Notes: generated by a model from the sequence alone, not told the origin. 64,000 nt of DNA from Limnohabitans planktonicus II-D5 (GCF_001270065.2 NZ_LFYT02000008.1:62001-126000); one strand, 5' to 3'; positions 46,269 to 57,594 are shown, counted from the first letter of the stretch. Made by a program: numbers and translations.

Positions 46269-47345
46269 TCATTTCGTCGTGAGCGATTTGCCATGCTCAG
46301 GCGAAGGCCACAGCCCGCGAGGACGCATCAACATGATCACGATCATGGCCAGCGCCACCAGCAACTGCCGCATGATGGAGGCATCCAAACGACCACCCGT
46401 CATCTCTTGCAAAGGACCGGCCACGTAGCGCAACACTTCGGGCAATGCCGACAACAAAATCGCGCCCAAAATCACGCCCGGCAAATAACCCAGCCCCCCC
46501 AATACCACCATGGCCACAATCATCACTGACTCCATCAGGCTGAAGGACTCGGGCGAGATGAAGCCCTGAAAGCCTGCAAACATGGCCCCCGACACGCCGC
46601 CAAAGGTGGCACCCATGCCAAATGCCAACAACTTCAGGTTGCGGGTGTTCAGGCCCATGGCCTTGGCCGCGATTTCGTCTTCACGAATGGCCATCCAGGC
46701 GCGACCAATGCGCGAAAACTCCAGACGGTGCGAGATCAAAATGGCCAGCAGCACCAGGCTCAGGAACAGGTAGTAATAGAGCGACACCGAGGAAATTTCA
46801 AAGTCCCCAATCATCAGTTTCTTGCCCAGGTTGATGCCAAAAACAGAAATCGGGTCAATTTGATCCAGGCCTTTGGGGCCGTTGGTGATGTTGACGGGGT
46901 GGTCCAAGTTGTTCATGAACACGCGGATGATTTCGCCAAAACCCAAAGTGACGATGGCCAGGTAGTCCCCTCGCAACTTGAGCGTGGGCGCCCCCAGCAG
47001 CATGCCAAAAATGCCCGCCAAAGCCGCTCCTACGGGCACGATCAGCCAGATGGGCATGTGCATGCCCTCCGGAAAGGCCGCAGCGATCCACGCGAAGGTG
47101 TTGAACAGGTGGGGCGACGACAGCAGGCCATACATGTAGGCCCCCACTGCGAAGAAAGCCACATAGCCCAAATCGAGCAAACCGGCATAACCCACCACGA
47201 TGTTCAGGCCAACGGCCAACAAGATGTAAAGCAAGGCCATGTCGGCAATGCGCACCCAGGCGTTACCGAAGCCCTGAAGGATCAGGGGCAGCACGATGAG
47301 CGCCACGCCAATCAGGATGTATTGAAGTGTTTTGTTGATTTTCAT
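46269..47345 (-). CDS. livM: Branched-chain amino acid ABC transporter permease LivM
   Basis: An inner-membrane permease of 358 residues with about 9 hydrophobic segments, carrying the LivM phrases YAGLLDLGYVAFFAVGAY and GDYLAIVTLGFGEI. It partners LivH as a heterodimer. The ATG at 47345 follows GGAAGGGA; a longer start at 47366 would overlap livH by 4 bases. Confidence 0.93.
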   Translation of the reverse strand: MKINKTLQYILIGVALIVLPLILQGFGNAWVRIADMALLYILLAVGLNIVVGYAGLLDLGYVAFFAVGAYMYGLLSSPHLFNTFAWIAAAFPEGMHMPIWLIVPVGAALAGIFGMLLGAPTLKLRGDYLAIVTLGFGEIIRVFMNNLDHPVNITNGPKGLDQIDPISVFGINLGKKLMIGDFEISSVSLYYYLFLSLVLLAILISHRLEFSRIGRAWMAIREDEIAAKAMGLNTRNLKLLAFGMGATFGGVSGAMFAGFQGFISPESFSLMESVMIVAMVVLGGLGYLPGVILGAILLSALPEVLRYVAGPLQEMTGGRLDASIMRQLLVALAMIVIMLMRPRGLWPSPEHGKSLTTK

Positions 47346-47362
47346 GACAGTGGTCCCTTCCA

Positions 47363-48292
47363 TCAAGCCCGGTCGGCCACGCGTTCACCCATCAGGCCCG
47401 AAGGGCGCAGGGTCAGCACAAAGATCAACACAATGAACGCAAAGATATCGGTGTAGTGGCTGCCCAAAACGCCGCCTGTCAGCTGGCCAATGTAGCCCGA
47501 GCCGATGGCCTCAATCAGGCCCAGCAAGATGCCGCCCACCACAGCGCCCGACAAGTTGCCGATGCCGCCAAAAACGGCAGCCGTGAAGGCTTTGAGTCCG
47601 GGCAAAAAGCCCATGGCGTGCTGCGCCGTGCCGTAGTTGGAGGCGTACATCACACCTGCAATGGCCGCCAAAATCGCCCCGATCACAAAGGTGGCCGAAA
47701 TCACCATGTCGGGCTTGACGCCCATCAAACCGGCCACACGGGGGTTTTCAGCCGTGGCACGCATGGCGCGCCCTAAACGGGTGTAGTTGACCAGCCACAT
47801 CAGGACCGCCAAAGACACCGCCGTCACGCCCAAAATCATGATTTGCGTGGGCGTGATGACCGCGCCACCGAGATTGATCGGTGTGCTGGACAGCAAGGTG
47901 GGATAAGCTTTGTAGTTGGGCTTCCAGATGATCATGGCCACGGTCTGCAACAAGATGCTCATGCCAATGGCCGTGATCAGGGGGGCCAATTTGGGGCTGT
48001 TGCGCAGCGGGCGATAGGCGACTTTTTCAATCGTGAAGTTCAGCACGACAGCCACCACGCAGGCAATCAGGGTGGCCAAGATCAAAATGATCCAGCCTGG
48101 GGTGCCCGGCATGGCACTCTGCATCATGCCGATGGCGGACCAGCTCGTCAAAGCGCCCACCATCAGCACTTCACCGTGCGCAAAATTGATCAGGTTGATG
48201 ATGCCGTACACCATGGTGTAGCCCAGGGCCACCAAGGCGTACATGCTGCCCATGACCAGGCCATTGATGACCTGTTGCAGGAAGACGTCCAT
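47363..48292 (-). CDS. livH: Branched-chain amino acid ABC transporter permease LivH
   Basis: An inner-membrane permease of 309 residues with about 8 hydrophobic segments and the LivH landmarks LVALGYTMVYGIINLINFAH and RAMRATAENPRVAGLMGV. The ATG at 48292 follows GGAGAAATG. It is first in the livHMGF operon. No periplasmic receptor gene (livJ/K) lies at either end, so the receptor must be elsewhere. Confidence 0.94.
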   Translation of the reverse strand: MDVFLQQVINGLVMGSMYALVALGYTMVYGIINLINFAHGEVLMVGALTSWSAIGMMQSAMPGTPGWIILILATLIACVVAVVLNFTIEKVAYRPLRNSPKLAPLITAIGMSILLQTVAMIIWKPNYKAYPTLLSSTPINLGGAVITPTQIMILGVTAVSLAVLMWLVNYTRLGRAMRATAENPRVAGLMGVKPDMVISATFVIGAILAAIAGVMYASNYGTAQHAMGFLPGLKAFTAAVFGGIGNLSGAVVGGILLGLIEAIGSGYIGQLTGGVLGSHYTDIFAFIVLIFVLTLRPSGLMGERVADRA

Positions 48293-48395
48293 ATTTCATT
48301 TCTCCGTGTATTGACCTGCGCTTAGCAGATCACGCTTCGGTTGTTGTTCTGAAATCAAGAATCACCTTTTGGGTGAGCCCTGACAACTAGCAAAA

Positions 48396-48427
48396 ACCCC
48401 GCCAGATCGATGCAAGGCCTGGCGGGG
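48396..48427 (-). terminator. Intrinsic terminator after rarA
   Basis: On the minus strand CCCCGCCAG...CTGGCGGGG is a 9-bp GC stem followed by TTTTTG. It lies 55 bases beyond the rarA stop and upstream of livH, so it should separate the ftsK-lolA-rarA unit from livHMGF. Confidence 0.82.
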
Positions 48428-48481
48428 TGGCGGGATTGTAGTGAAAGAAAACATGGGGTCGGTATTCAATTCACTACGGAC

Positions 48482-49774
48482 TTACCCTGCAGCCAAATTC
48501 TTCTTTCGCAGTTCTTCCAGTTTGTCAGCGATTTTGATCTCCAGACCCCGGCGCACGGGCCTGTAAAAGCCCGGATCGGCCATGCCATCGGGCAGGTACC
48601 GCTCACCCGCTGCAAAGCCATCTTCCTCGTCGTGGGCGTAGCGGTAGCCTTTGCCGTAATCGAGGTCTTTCATCAGCTTCGTGGGCGCGTTGCGCAAGTG
48701 CATCGGCGCGGGGCGTGTGCCGTCTTTTTTGACAAAGGCGCGGGCTTCGTTGTAGGCCTTGTAGGCGGCGTTCGACTTGGGTGCCATGGCCAGATAAATC
48801 ACGCACTGTGCCAGCGTCAACTCGCCTTCCGGGCTGCCCAGGCGCTCGTACACCTCGGATGCATCGAGCGCCATGCGCAAGGCCCGGGGATCGGCCAGGC
48901 CCACGTCTTCGCTGGCCATGCGGATCAATCGGCGCGCCATGTAACGCGGATCGGCACCGCCATCGAGCATGCGCACGAACCAATACAGTGCGGCGTCAGG
49001 GTCCGAACCACGCACGGATTTGTGCAAAGCGCTGATGGTGTCGTAAAACTGCTCGCCACCCTTGTCATAGCGGCGCATGCGTTCGCCCAGCACGCGCAGC
49101 AACCACTCGTCAGTCACAGGGTCAACGCCTTGCTGCTTGGCCGCCATGGACAAGGTTTCCAACGTGTTGAGCAAGCGGCGGGCATCGCCATCGGCATAGG
49201 CCAGCAAACGGCTCAGTGCCTGGGGCTCAATGGGCGGCACAGCCTGTATGGCCTGCGCGCGCAGCACGATGTGGCTCAGATCGTCTTCATTGAGCGGCTG
49301 CAAAACATAAACTGCCGCGCGCGAGAGCAAGGCCGAATTCACCTCAAACGAAGGGTTTTCGGTGGTGGCACCAATGAAGGTGAACAGCCCGCTTTCCACA
49401 TGCGGCAAAAACGCGTCTTGCTGGCTTTTGTTGAAGCGGTGCACCTCATCGACAAACATGATGGTGCGCTGCGGGTGCAGCCCGGTTCGGGCCAATTCGG
49501 CTTTTTCCACCGCTTCGCGGATGTCCTTGACGCCCCCCAGCACCGCGCTGATGCTCAGGAACTGGGCATCAAAGGCATCGGCCATCAAACGGGCAATGGT
49601 GGTTTTGCCCACACCGGGTGGCCCCCACAGGATGCAGCTGTGCGGCTGGCCCGACTCGAAGGCCAGGCGCAGCGCCATGCCATCGCCCAGCAAATGTTGC
49701 TGACCGATCACCTCCCCCAGGCGACGGGGACGCAAGCGCTCAGCCAGTGGCGCATGGGAGGGTGCTGCAGTCAT
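48482..49774 (-). CDS. rarA: Replication-associated recombination protein A (RarA/MgsA)
   Basis: An AAA+ ATPase of 430 residues, related to clamp loaders and RuvB, that acts at stalled forks. It has Walker A (GPPGVGKTT), Walker B (MFVDEVHRF), sensor 1 (GATTENPSFEVN) and the C-terminal RarA tetramerisation part (GLADPRAL, YLAMAPKSNAAY). The ATG at 49774 is used; a TTG three codons up is possible. It ends the ftsK-lolA-rarA run. Confidence 0.95.
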   Translation of the reverse strand: MTAAPSHAPLAERLRPRRLGEVIGQQHLLGDGMALRLAFESGQPHSCILWGPPGVGKTTIARLMADAFDAQFLSISAVLGGVKDIREAVEKAELARTGLHPQRTIMFVDEVHRFNKSQQDAFLPHVESGLFTFIGATTENPSFEVNSALLSRAAVYVLQPLNEDDLSHIVLRAQAIQAVPPIEPQALSRLLAYADGDARRLLNTLETLSMAAKQQGVDPVTDEWLLRVLGERMRRYDKGGEQFYDTISALHKSVRGSDPDAALYWFVRMLDGGADPRYMARRLIRMASEDVGLADPRALRMALDASEVYERLGSPEGELTLAQCVIYLAMAPKSNAAYKAYNEARAFVKKDGTRPAPMHLRNAPTKLMKDLDYGKGYRYAHDEEDGFAAGERYLPDGMADPGFYRPVRRGLEIKIADKLEELRKKNLAAG

Positions 49775-49790
49775 GGGGTCCAAAGGGAAT

Positions 49791-50456
49791 TCAGGGACGG
49801 ATCACATCCACACCGGCGGGTGCCCGAAAGACAAAGGTCTGGGCCGCCAAAGTCGGGTTGAGTTCAAAGGCTGAAAAGGTCAGCACCGAACGCTGACCCA
49901 GGCTGTCTTGCACATCCAGTACCGACAAGGCCACCCCTTTCTCGGTGCTGCGCAAGCCCACCAGCACCGACTGGATTTGGCCTTCTGGTTTTTTGGGCGT
50001 GGCACGCACCCACTGCAAACCGTCCTTGTCGGGCTCGGACTTGAACTGGAAATCGGCTTTGAGGGCATCCAGATCAGAGGCCGCCGTGAGCAAGGCCGCA
50101 GGCGTGGCCCCCAGCACCTGGGCTTGAGGGCGCGCCGTCACCTGATTCAGGTCCAGATCGTGCAACCACAAGGTCTGGCCGTCGGCCACCAGCGTTTGCA
50201 CAAAGGGCTTGCGGTAATCAAAGCGAAATTTGCCAGGCCGCTGAAACTCGAAGTTGCCGCTGGAGGTTTTGACACGTGGGGGCTGACCGGTTTTGGCAGG
50301 GGATGTGACCACCTGCGTGAACTGCGCCTGGCCACTGCGGGCCTGCTTCATGAATTGCGACAGGGCTTCCAGGCCATCGGCATGCACCCAAGGGCTGGCC
50401 AGCATGGCCACGCCCAGACAACAGACACCGATCCAATCACGACGAAAAATGTTCAT
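49791..50456 (-). CDS. lolA: Outer membrane lipoprotein carrier protein LolA
   Basis: A periplasmic chaperone of 221 residues that ferries lipoproteins from LolCDE to LolB. A signal peptide ends near WVHA-DG. The mature part carries the LolA pattern (ARSGQAQFTQVV, GNFEFQRPGKFRFDY, VADGQTLWLHDLDLNQVT). The ATG at 50456 starts 5 bases after the ftsK stop. The ftsK-lolA-rarA order is conserved in proteobacteria. Confidence 0.95.
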   Translation of the reverse strand: MNIFRRDWIGVCCLGVAMLASPWVHADGLEALSQFMKQARSGQAQFTQVVTSPAKTGQPPRVKTSSGNFEFQRPGKFRFDYRKPFVQTLVADGQTLWLHDLDLNQVTARPQAQVLGATPAALLTAASDLDALKADFQFKSEPDKDGLQWVRATPKKPEGQIQSVLVGLRSTEKGVALSVLDVQDSLGQRSVLTFSAFELNPTLAAQTFVFRAPAGVDVIRP

Positions 50457-50461
50457 AAGAC

Positions 50462-52933
50462 TCACTCGGTGCGCGCAGGCACCAAAATTTCACGCTGACC
50501 ACTGCCACTCATGGCACTGACCAGTCCTGCTTTTTCCATGTCTTCCACCAGACGGGCTGCGCGGTTGTAGCCGATCTTGAGGTGGCGCTGCACCAGCGAA
50601 ATGCTGGCCTTGCGGTTTTTCAGCACGACTTCCACGGCCTGGTCGTACATCGGGTCTTTCTCGCCATTGTCCCCCTCGCCCAACATGCCGCCATCCTCGT
50701 CCACCGTACCACCTTCCAGCACGCCCTCAATGTAATCGGGCTCACCCTGTGTTTTCAGGTAGCTCACCACGCGGTGGACTTCTTCGTCGCTGACAAAGGC
50801 GCCGTGCACCCGAATCGGGAAGCCCGTGCCACTGGCCATGTACAGCATGTCACCCATGCCCAAAAGCGCCTCAGCGCCCATTTGGTCCAGGATGGTTCGA
50901 CTGTCGATTTTGGAGCCCACAGAAAACGCAATGCGAGTCGGGATGTTGGCCTTGATCAGGCCCGTGATCACGTCCACGCTGGGGCGTTGCGTCGCCAAAA
51001 TCAAATGGATACCGGCAGCGCGGGCCTTTTGCGCCAGTCGGGCGATCAGCTCTTCAATCTTCTTGCCCACCACCATCATCAGGTCGGCCAGCTCGTCGAT
51101 GACCACCACGATGTGCGGCAGGCGCTTGAGCGGCTCGGGATCGTCCGGCGTCAGGCTGAAGGGGTTGTAAATGAACTCTTCGCGGGCCGTGGCTTCGTCG
51201 ATCTTGACGTTGTAGCCCGCCAAATTGCGCACGCCCATCTTGCTCATGAGCTTGTAGCGTTTTTCCATCTCGGCCACGCACCAGTTCAAGCCGTGCGCGG
51301 CTTGGCGCATGTCCGTGACCACCGGGGCCAGCAGGTGAGGGATGCCTTCGTAGACAGACATCTCCAGCATCTTGGGGTCGATCATCAACAAGCGCACATC
51401 GCGCGCTTCGGCTTTGTAGAGCAGCGACAAAATCATGGCGTTGATACCCACCGACTTGCCCGAACCGGTGGTACCGGCCACCAACACATGCGGCATCTTG
51501 GCCAGATCGGCCACCACCGGATTGCCAATGATGTCCTTGCCCAAGCCCATGGTCAGCATGGATTTGGCTTCGTTATAGACCTGCGAGCCCAGGATTTCGC
51601 TGAGCTTGATCGACTGGCGCTTGGCGTTTGGCAACTCCAGTGCCATGAAGTTCTTGCCTGGAATCGTCTCGATCACCCGAATCGACACCAGACTGAGCGA
51701 ACGAGCCAGGTCTTTGGCCAGGTTCACGACCTGTGAGCCCTTCACGCCAATGTCTGGCTCAATCTCATAGCGCGTGATCACCGGCCCGGGCGCAGCCGCC
51801 ACTACCCGCACCTTGACACCGAAGTCCGAGAGTTTTTTCTCAATCAGTCGGCTGGTCATCTCCAGCGTCTCGTGCGACACGGTTTCCTGCTTGGATGTGA
51901 GCGCATCCAGCAAATCGACCTGCGGCAGCTTGCTGTCAGGCAATTCAGAAAACAAGGGTTTCTGACGCTCCTTGACCACCCGATCGCTGCGAGGAACCTC
52001 CATCACAGGCGGCTCAATCACCCGGGGTGCAAGGGGCGTGTGCGCGATGACAGGTGCCAATGCAGGAGTAGACAAAAGCCCCCCGTTTGAAGCAGCAGTG
52101 TGTGTGTCTGTGTCTGCGCTTTGAGGCATGAACTTGGCGTTGGAAGTTTGTCCCTGCGGCACATCTTCCATATCCCACCGAGGCTCGATGGCCTGTGGGG
52201 GCACAGCTTGTTCACGCTCACGCAATGCCTGCTGACCCAGCGCCAAATCCTCCTGAATTTCCCGTTTTTCGTGGCGCGCCTGGATCAGGGCGTCGATACG
52301 TGCACCAATGCCTTCGGCCAGCTTGCCCCAGGAAAAGCGAAACACCATGGCAACGCCGACCACCATGGCAGCAATGCTCACCAAAGCAGCGCCTGTAAAG
52401 CCCAACCAGCGCACCCCCACCGAACCCACCAGATAGCCCAACACGCCCCCACTGTGACCCGGCAGCTGGCTTTCAAGGCGATACAAACGGGACCACTCCA
52501 TGCCGGCACTGGCCGACAGCAAGAGCAGCAAACCCATCCAGAAAACAAAGCTGCTGCGAAGCCACACAGGCTTCGAGGGCGGCACATCTTCGGCAGAGGC
52601 ACCGCGCATCCACGCAGCCAGCCCCACCAGCCAGGCCCGAGTTGCAGCTGCCAGACACCACCACACGGAATAGCCCATCAGGAAATACGCCAGATCGGCA
52701 CCAAAGGCACCCGCACGCCCGATCCAGTTGCGCACGCCCTGACCCGCCCCCGATGTGGACCAGGCCGGATCGGCCGGGTGGTAACTCCACAAAGCCAGCA
52801 GACACAAAAGCAGCAAGGCACCACCGAACAGCAGCGCAATTTCCTGGGCAAAACGCGCCCAGAACATCTTGGGCCCACTGGCTTGTGCGGCGCGGTCCGT
52901 CGGGTTTGTCAAGGTATGCAAGGAATAAGTCAT
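50462..52933 (-). CDS. ftsK: DNA translocase FtsK
   Basis: A cell-division protein of 823 residues that pumps DNA at the septum and activates XerCD recombination. Four N-terminal membrane segments (about residues 25-195) anchor it. A short linker (about 200-340) precedes the motor with Walker A ([10 protein letters not shown]) and Walker B ([12 protein letters not shown]). The C-terminal winged-helix gamma domain ([20 protein letters not shown]) reads KOPS sites. The linker is short compared with E. coli. It is divergent from trxB. Confidence 0.96.
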   Translation of the reverse strand: MTYSLHTLTNPTDRAAQASGPKMFWARFAQEIALLFGGALLLLCLLALWSYHPADPAWSTSGAGQGVRNWIGRAGAFGADLAYFLMGYSVWWCLAAATRAWLVGLAAWMRGASAEDVPPSKPVWLRSSFVFWMGLLLLLSASAGMEWSRLYRLESQLPGHSGGVLGYLVGSVGVRWLGFTGAALVSIAAMVVGVAMVFRFSWGKLAEGIGARIDALIQARHEKREIQEDLALGQQALREREQAVPPQAIEPRWDMEDVPQGQTSNAKFMPQSADTDTHTAASNGGLLSTPALAPVIAHTPLAPRVIEPPVMEVPRSDRVVKERQKPLFSELPDSKLPQVDLLDALTSKQETVSHETLEMTSRLIEKKLSDFGVKVRVVAAAPGPVITRYEIEPDIGVKGSQVVNLAKDLARSLSLVSIRVIETIPGKNFMALELPNAKRQSIKLSEILGSQVYNEAKSMLTMGLGKDIIGNPVVADLAKMPHVLVAGTTGSGKSVGINAMILSLLYKAEARDVRLLMIDPKMLEMSVYEGIPHLLAPVVTDMRQAAHGLNWCVAEMEKRYKLMSKMGVRNLAGYNVKIDEATAREEFIYNPFSLTPDDPEPLKRLPHIVVVIDELADLMMVVGKKIEELIARLAQKARAAGIHLILATQRPSVDVITGLIKANIPTRIAFSVGSKIDSRTILDQMGAEALLGMGDMLYMASGTGFPIRVHGAFVSDEEVHRVVSYLKTQGEPDYIEGVLEGGTVDEDGGMLGEGDNGEKDPMYDQAVEVVLKNRKASISLVQRHLKIGYNRAARLVEDMEKAGLVSAMSGSGQREILVPARTE

Positions 52934-53088
52934 AAATCAGGCGCAAGCTTACCCGATCAGTCTTCAGTCCAGCCTTGCGCCCTGCCCCACACCAAAGACC
53001 CAACTGCTCCCTGCTATTGGCAGTTTCTTACAATGGCACCACCCTATGACCCGCAGCCTGCCGGTCTTTCTTCTGTCCGTTCAAATAA

Positions 53089-54057
<969 letters not shown>

Positions 54058-54065
54058 TTTCTGGC

Positions 54066-54071
54066 TATAAT
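54066..54071 (+). promoter_or_regulatory. Candidate -10 element for rpmB-rpmG
   Basis: TATAAT sits 9 bases past the trxB stop and 166 bases before rpmB. The -35 position (around 54043) shows only a poor match. A long leader could host ribosomal autoregulation, but no structure was defined. Confidence 0.35.
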
Positions 54072-54236
54072 CCGAGGCTTTGCTGGAACTGCCCGGATTG
54101 TCATTCGGGATCACGGAGCCAGCGATCTGGGATACCGCCACCCATCTTGGCGAGGTGAGGCTGGAGCGCCAGGCCCCGTGCAAATCTGCACGAGACCCAT
54201 CGGCACCGGCTGTTTAAAAAGTATCGGAGTGTCCAC

Positions 54237-54470
54237 ATGGCACGCGTTTGCGACGTAACGGGCAAAGGCCCAATGACGGGAAACAACGTTTCCCACGCCA
54301 ACAACAAAACCAAGCGCCGGTTCCTGCCGAACCTGCAATACCGTCGTTTCTGGGTTGAAACAGAAAACCGTTGGGTGCGTCTGCGCGTCTCCAGCGCCGC
54401 TCTGCGCCTGATCGATAAAAACGGCATCGATGCCGTGCTCGCAGACCTGCGCGCACGCGGTCAAGCCTAA
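54237..54470 (+). CDS. rpmB: 50S ribosomal protein L28
   Basis: A 77-residue ribosomal protein starting [20 protein letters not shown] and containing [10 protein letters not shown] and [16 protein letters not shown], all typical of L28. It is followed 26 bases later by rpmG, the standard rpmB-rpmG pair. Length is normal. Confidence 0.98.
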   Translation: MARVCDVTGKGPMTGNNVSHANNKTKRRFLPNLQYRRFWVETENRWVRLRVSSAALRLIDKNGIDAVLADLRARGQA

Positions 54471-54496
54471 ACCCAGAACATTAGGAGTCATCTACC

Positions 54497-54667
54497 ATGG
54501 CAACCAAAGGCGGACGCGAAAAAATCAAGCTGGAATCCACAGCTGGCACTGGTCACTTCTACACGACCAGCAAAAACAAGAAAACAATGCCCGAGAAAAT
54601 GTCGATCATGAAGTTCGACCCCAAAGCTCGCAAGCACGTTGAATACAAGGAAATCAAGCTGAAGTGA
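54497..54667 (+). CDS. rpmG: 50S ribosomal protein L33
   Basis: A 56-residue ribosomal protein ([20 protein letters not shown], then [10 protein letters not shown] and [18 protein letters not shown]). It lacks the zinc-binding cysteine pairs, so it is the zinc-independent L33 form. The ATG at 54497 follows TTAGGAG. A strong terminator comes 25 bases after the stop. Confidence 0.98.
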   Translation: MATKGGREKIKLESTAGTGHFYTTSKNKKTMPEKMSIMKFDPKARKHVEYKEIKLK

Positions 54668-54691
54668 TTCGGCCTGAGCCTTGCAACAAAA

Positions 54692-54720
54692 AACCCGCTG
54701 TTCACACAGCGGGTTTTTTT
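54692..54720 (+). terminator. Intrinsic terminator after rpmG
   Basis: AACCCGCTGT-TCAC-ACAGCGGGTT has a 10-bp stem and is followed by more T's. The A-run on the other side may let it work for minus-strand transcripts too. Confidence 0.92.
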
Positions 54721-54745
54721 ATGTCCGAAACAGGGGGTGCTTGGA

Positions 54746-54850
54746 GGCAGGCGGTCGAAGACCCCGCCCAATGCTTGCCTACCATCCACGACCATGGTGA
54801 CATGTACCCTTGCCAACAACGTCGGACTCTTCGAGTACCGACCTACGGGA
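54746..54850. repeat. GTCGG hairpin module, partly decayed
   Basis: GGCGGTCGAAGACCCCGCC (54750 region) matches the second half of the module and GTCGGACTCTTCGAGTACCG at 54821, followed by ACCTACGGG, matches the first half. The order of halves is shifted relative to 44500, which is what a tandem array cut at a different phase would give. Confidence 0.65.
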
Positions 54851-54925
54851 GCCGCAAGCCGGAAACCCTCCCCGAAAGCAAACAGGGCCCGAAGGCCCTG
54901 CTGCTGAATGAACTTGGCAAATATC

Positions 54926-56137
54926 TCAGGCGGTCTGGCGCACGGCGCGCAGCTTTTCAGAGAAGTCACGCAAAGCAGCAATGCCGCTTTCTTCAGCGCG
55001 GCGGCACCAGGCTTGCAGGTCAGCTGCCAACTGCTCACGCGAGTGTGAGGTGTTTAGCCAAATCTGGCTGAGCTCTTCGCGCATTTGCAGCATTTTGTCG
55101 AGCACCGGGCTGGCCGCACGGGCCTGCGTGAGCTGAACTTGCGCATCAGCCGGCACCTTCGCCGCGTCGCGGTGCAACCAACGTTTGGCGGTCTGCAACA
55201 CATGGGCGTCAAGCTTGAGTTTGCCGGCTTCTTCCTGCATCACGGCGCGCACATGACGGGCATAACCCGCCATCACCTCATAGCGGTTGGCGATCAAGGC
55301 TTCCAGGGTCTTCTCGTCGGCCACAGGACGGATGTCGCCATAAGCCAGACGTGGAGGTGTCTTTTTGACGGTCGCCAGACCCAAGGTTTCAAGCACCCGG
55401 ATATACAGCCAGCCGATGTCGAATTCGTAAGGCTTGACCGACAGCTTGGCCGATGTGGGGTAAGTGTGGTGGTTGTTGTGCAACTCTTCGCCACCAATCA
55501 GGATGCCCCAGGGCGAGATGTTGGTGCTGGCGTCGTGCGCCTCAAAGTTGCGATAACCCCAGTAGTGGGCGGCCCCGTTGATGATGCCAGCCGCCGTGAT
55601 GGGAATCCAGGCCATTTGCACAGCCCAGACTGTCAAGCCAATAAAGCCGAACAAAGCCACGTCGATGATCAACATCAGGGCCACGCCTTGCCAGGAAAAT
55701 CGGGAATACAGGTTGCGCTCAATCCAGTCGTCGGGCGTGCCATGACCGTAGCGCTTGAGGGTGTCCAGGTTTTTCGATTCCTTGCGGTACAGCTCAGCCC
55801 CCGTGAACAACACGGTTTTGATGCCATGCACATGGGGGCTGTGGGGGTCTTCGGCTTGCTCGCACTTGGCGTGGTGCTTGCGGTGAATGGCCGCCCACTC
55901 CTTGGTCACCTGGCCGGTGGTCATCCAGAGCCAGAGACGGAAAAAATGCGAGGGAATGGCATGCAGATCCAAAGCACGGTGCGCTTGGTGACGGTGCAGG
56001 AAGATGGTGACGCTGGCAATGGTGATGTGGGTCAGGCCCAAGGTGATCAACACCATTTGCCACCAGGACAGATCAAACAGGCCGTGGCCCATCCAGTGCA
56101 CCAACGCATCCAAAAAAGCCCAATCAGGCAGCAACAT
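54926..56137 (-). CDS. Acyl-CoA/fatty acid desaturase (DesA/OLE1 type)
   Basis: A membrane di-iron desaturase of 403 residues. The three histidine boxes are HRHQAHR, HRKHH and HNNHH, with four or so hydrophobic segments between them. It should introduce a double bond (delta-9 is usual) into membrane fatty acids, adjusting fluidity. Beyond the catalytic core (to about residue 285) it has a C-terminal helical extension rich in Ala, Glu and Arg, seen in betaproteobacterial homologues. It is convergent with rpmG. Confidence 0.9.
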   Translation of the reverse strand: MLLPDWAFLDALVHWMGHGLFDLSWWQMVLITLGLTHITIASVTIFLHRHQAHRALDLHAIPSHFFRLWLWMTTGQVTKEWAAIHRKHHAKCEQAEDPHSPHVHGIKTVLFTGAELYRKESKNLDTLKRYGHGTPDDWIERNLYSRFSWQGVALMLIIDVALFGFIGLTVWAVQMAWIPITAAGIINGAAHYWGYRNFEAHDASTNISPWGILIGGEELHNNHHTYPTSAKLSVKPYEFDIGWLYIRVLETLGLATVKKTPPRLAYGDIRPVADEKTLEALIANRYEVMAGYARHVRAVMQEEAGKLKLDAHVLQTAKRWLHRDAAKVPADAQVQLTQARAASPVLDKMLQMREELSQIWLNTSHSREQLAADLQAWCRRAEESGIAALRDFSEKLRAVRQTA

Positions 56138-56249
56138 GTCTTTGTCTTTCTAATGACGCCTGATTTCAGGCAATTTGTCGATTTTAAGTTTTTCGGCGCA
56201 AAAAAGACAGTGTTTTCAACTGTCTCAATCACATTTATCGAAAAAAAGA

Positions 56250-57542
56250 TTACTTTCTAACCCACGCTGCGGCAAAAAATCCGTCCGTACCGTGTCTGTG
56301 TGGCCACAGTCGCAAAAACAGCCCAGAAGCCTGAATCTGACCCGGTTCGACCACTTCAGGCGTGCACAAGCTGGCAGCTTCAGGCACTTTGAGGCGCTCC
56401 AGTTCCTGGGCCGCATTCAAGGGCATGAAATCCGGATTGGCAGCGCTGAAGGCCTGCGCAATCAGCTCGTTTTCCTCGGGCAACACGCTGCAGGTGGCAT
56501 ACACCAAACGGCCGCCCGACTTGACCAAGCGCGAGGCGCTTTGCAGAATAGCTTGTTGCTTTGCGGTCAACTCTTGCACAGCTTGGGGTTTTTGCCGCCA
56601 CTTCAAGTCGGGGTTGCGGCGCAAGGTACCCAGCCCCGAGCAAGGCGCATCGACCAGCACACGGTCGATCTTGCCGGACAGTCGCTTGACGCGCTCATCG
56701 CGCTCGTGGGCAATGGCCGCCGGGTGCACATTCGACAGGCCGCTGCGGGCCATGCGGGGCTTGAGGGCATCCAGGCGGTGACCCGACACGTCAAAGGCGT
56801 ACAAACGGCCCGTGCTGCGCATGGACGCACCCAGCGCCAGCGTTTTGCCGCCCGCGCCTGCGCAAAAGTCGACCACCATCTCGCCCCGGTGAGCATCCAC
56901 CAGCAAGGCCAGCAGCTGCGAGCCCTCGTCCTGCACTTCAATCGCGCCCCGGGTGAAGGCATCGGTTTTTTGCAAGGCGGGTTTGCCTTGCAGGCGCAAG
57001 CCCCAAGGCGAGTAAGGCGTGGGCTCTGAAGTCATACCCGCTTGCGCCAGCTCTTTTTGGATGTCGCTGCGTTTGGCTTGCAGCATGTTCACGCGCAAGT
57101 CCAGCGTGCCGGGCTGCTGCAGATGCTCGGACAAGGCCCAGAAATCCTCGCCCAATTGGGCTTGCAGGGCCTGCGCCATCCACTCGGGCAGGTTGTGGCG
57201 GTGTGGTGCCATCAAGGCGTCAGCGGGAATGGCGTCGCAGGTGGCCAGCCATTTTTTCTCGGTGTCGTTGAGCGCTGAGGCCAGAAAATCGCGCGGGCCA
57301 AAAAAACCCAAAATCGCCAGCTTGCGCTCTTTGGGTCCGGAGCCCGAACGGGCCAGCTGCTCGAACAGCAGTTTTTTGCGCAGCACCGCAAAAGCGGTTT
57401 CGGCCAAAGTGGCGCGTTCGCGGGGGCCCAAAGAGCGGTGTTCCCGGAAATAGCGCGACACGACAGCGTCGGCGGGGTGTTCAAATTGGAGGACCAGCCT
57501 GACCAGATCGGCGCAGGCGTCTAAAAGGGCTTTTGGATGCAT
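56250..57542 (-). CDS. rsmB: RsmB/NOP family 16S rRNA m5C methyltransferase
   Basis: A 430-residue class I methyltransferase that probably makes m5C967 of 16S rRNA. The N-terminal NusB-like part is followed by the SAM site FCAGAGGKTLALG, the motif IV cysteine in DAPCSGLGTLRRNPD and the catalytic cysteine in YATCSVLPEENE. The ATG at 57542 is used; the frame is open to 57560. Other RsmB/NOP members (RsmF) are possible but less likely. Confidence 0.87.
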   Translation of the reverse strand: MHPKALLDACADLVRLVLQFEHPADAVVSRYFREHRSLGPRERATLAETAFAVLRKKLLFEQLARSGSGPKERKLAILGFFGPRDFLASALNDTEKKWLATCDAIPADALMAPHRHNLPEWMAQALQAQLGEDFWALSEHLQQPGTLDLRVNMLQAKRSDIQKELAQAGMTSEPTPYSPWGLRLQGKPALQKTDAFTRGAIEVQDEGSQLLALLVDAHRGEMVVDFCAGAGGKTLALGASMRSTGRLYAFDVSGHRLDALKPRMARSGLSNVHPAAIAHERDERVKRLSGKIDRVLVDAPCSGLGTLRRNPDLKWRQKPQAVQELTAKQQAILQSASRLVKSGGRLVYATCSVLPEENELIAQAFSAANPDFMPLNAAQELERLKVPEAASLCTPEVVEPGQIQASGLFLRLWPHRHGTDGFFAAAWVRK

Positions 57543-57594
57543 AGGGGCGTATTGTCCCATTCCTGCCCTTTGCCCAAAAACCCACAGGAATCAC

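Noticed and set aside
48410-49861. 483-codon open frame on the plus strand
   Set aside because: It is antisense to rarA and lacks any recognisable domain. The region also contains the rarA terminator.
50582-51736. 384-codon open frame on the plus strand
   Set aside because: It is antisense to the ftsK motor domain, with His-rich, low-complexity translation.
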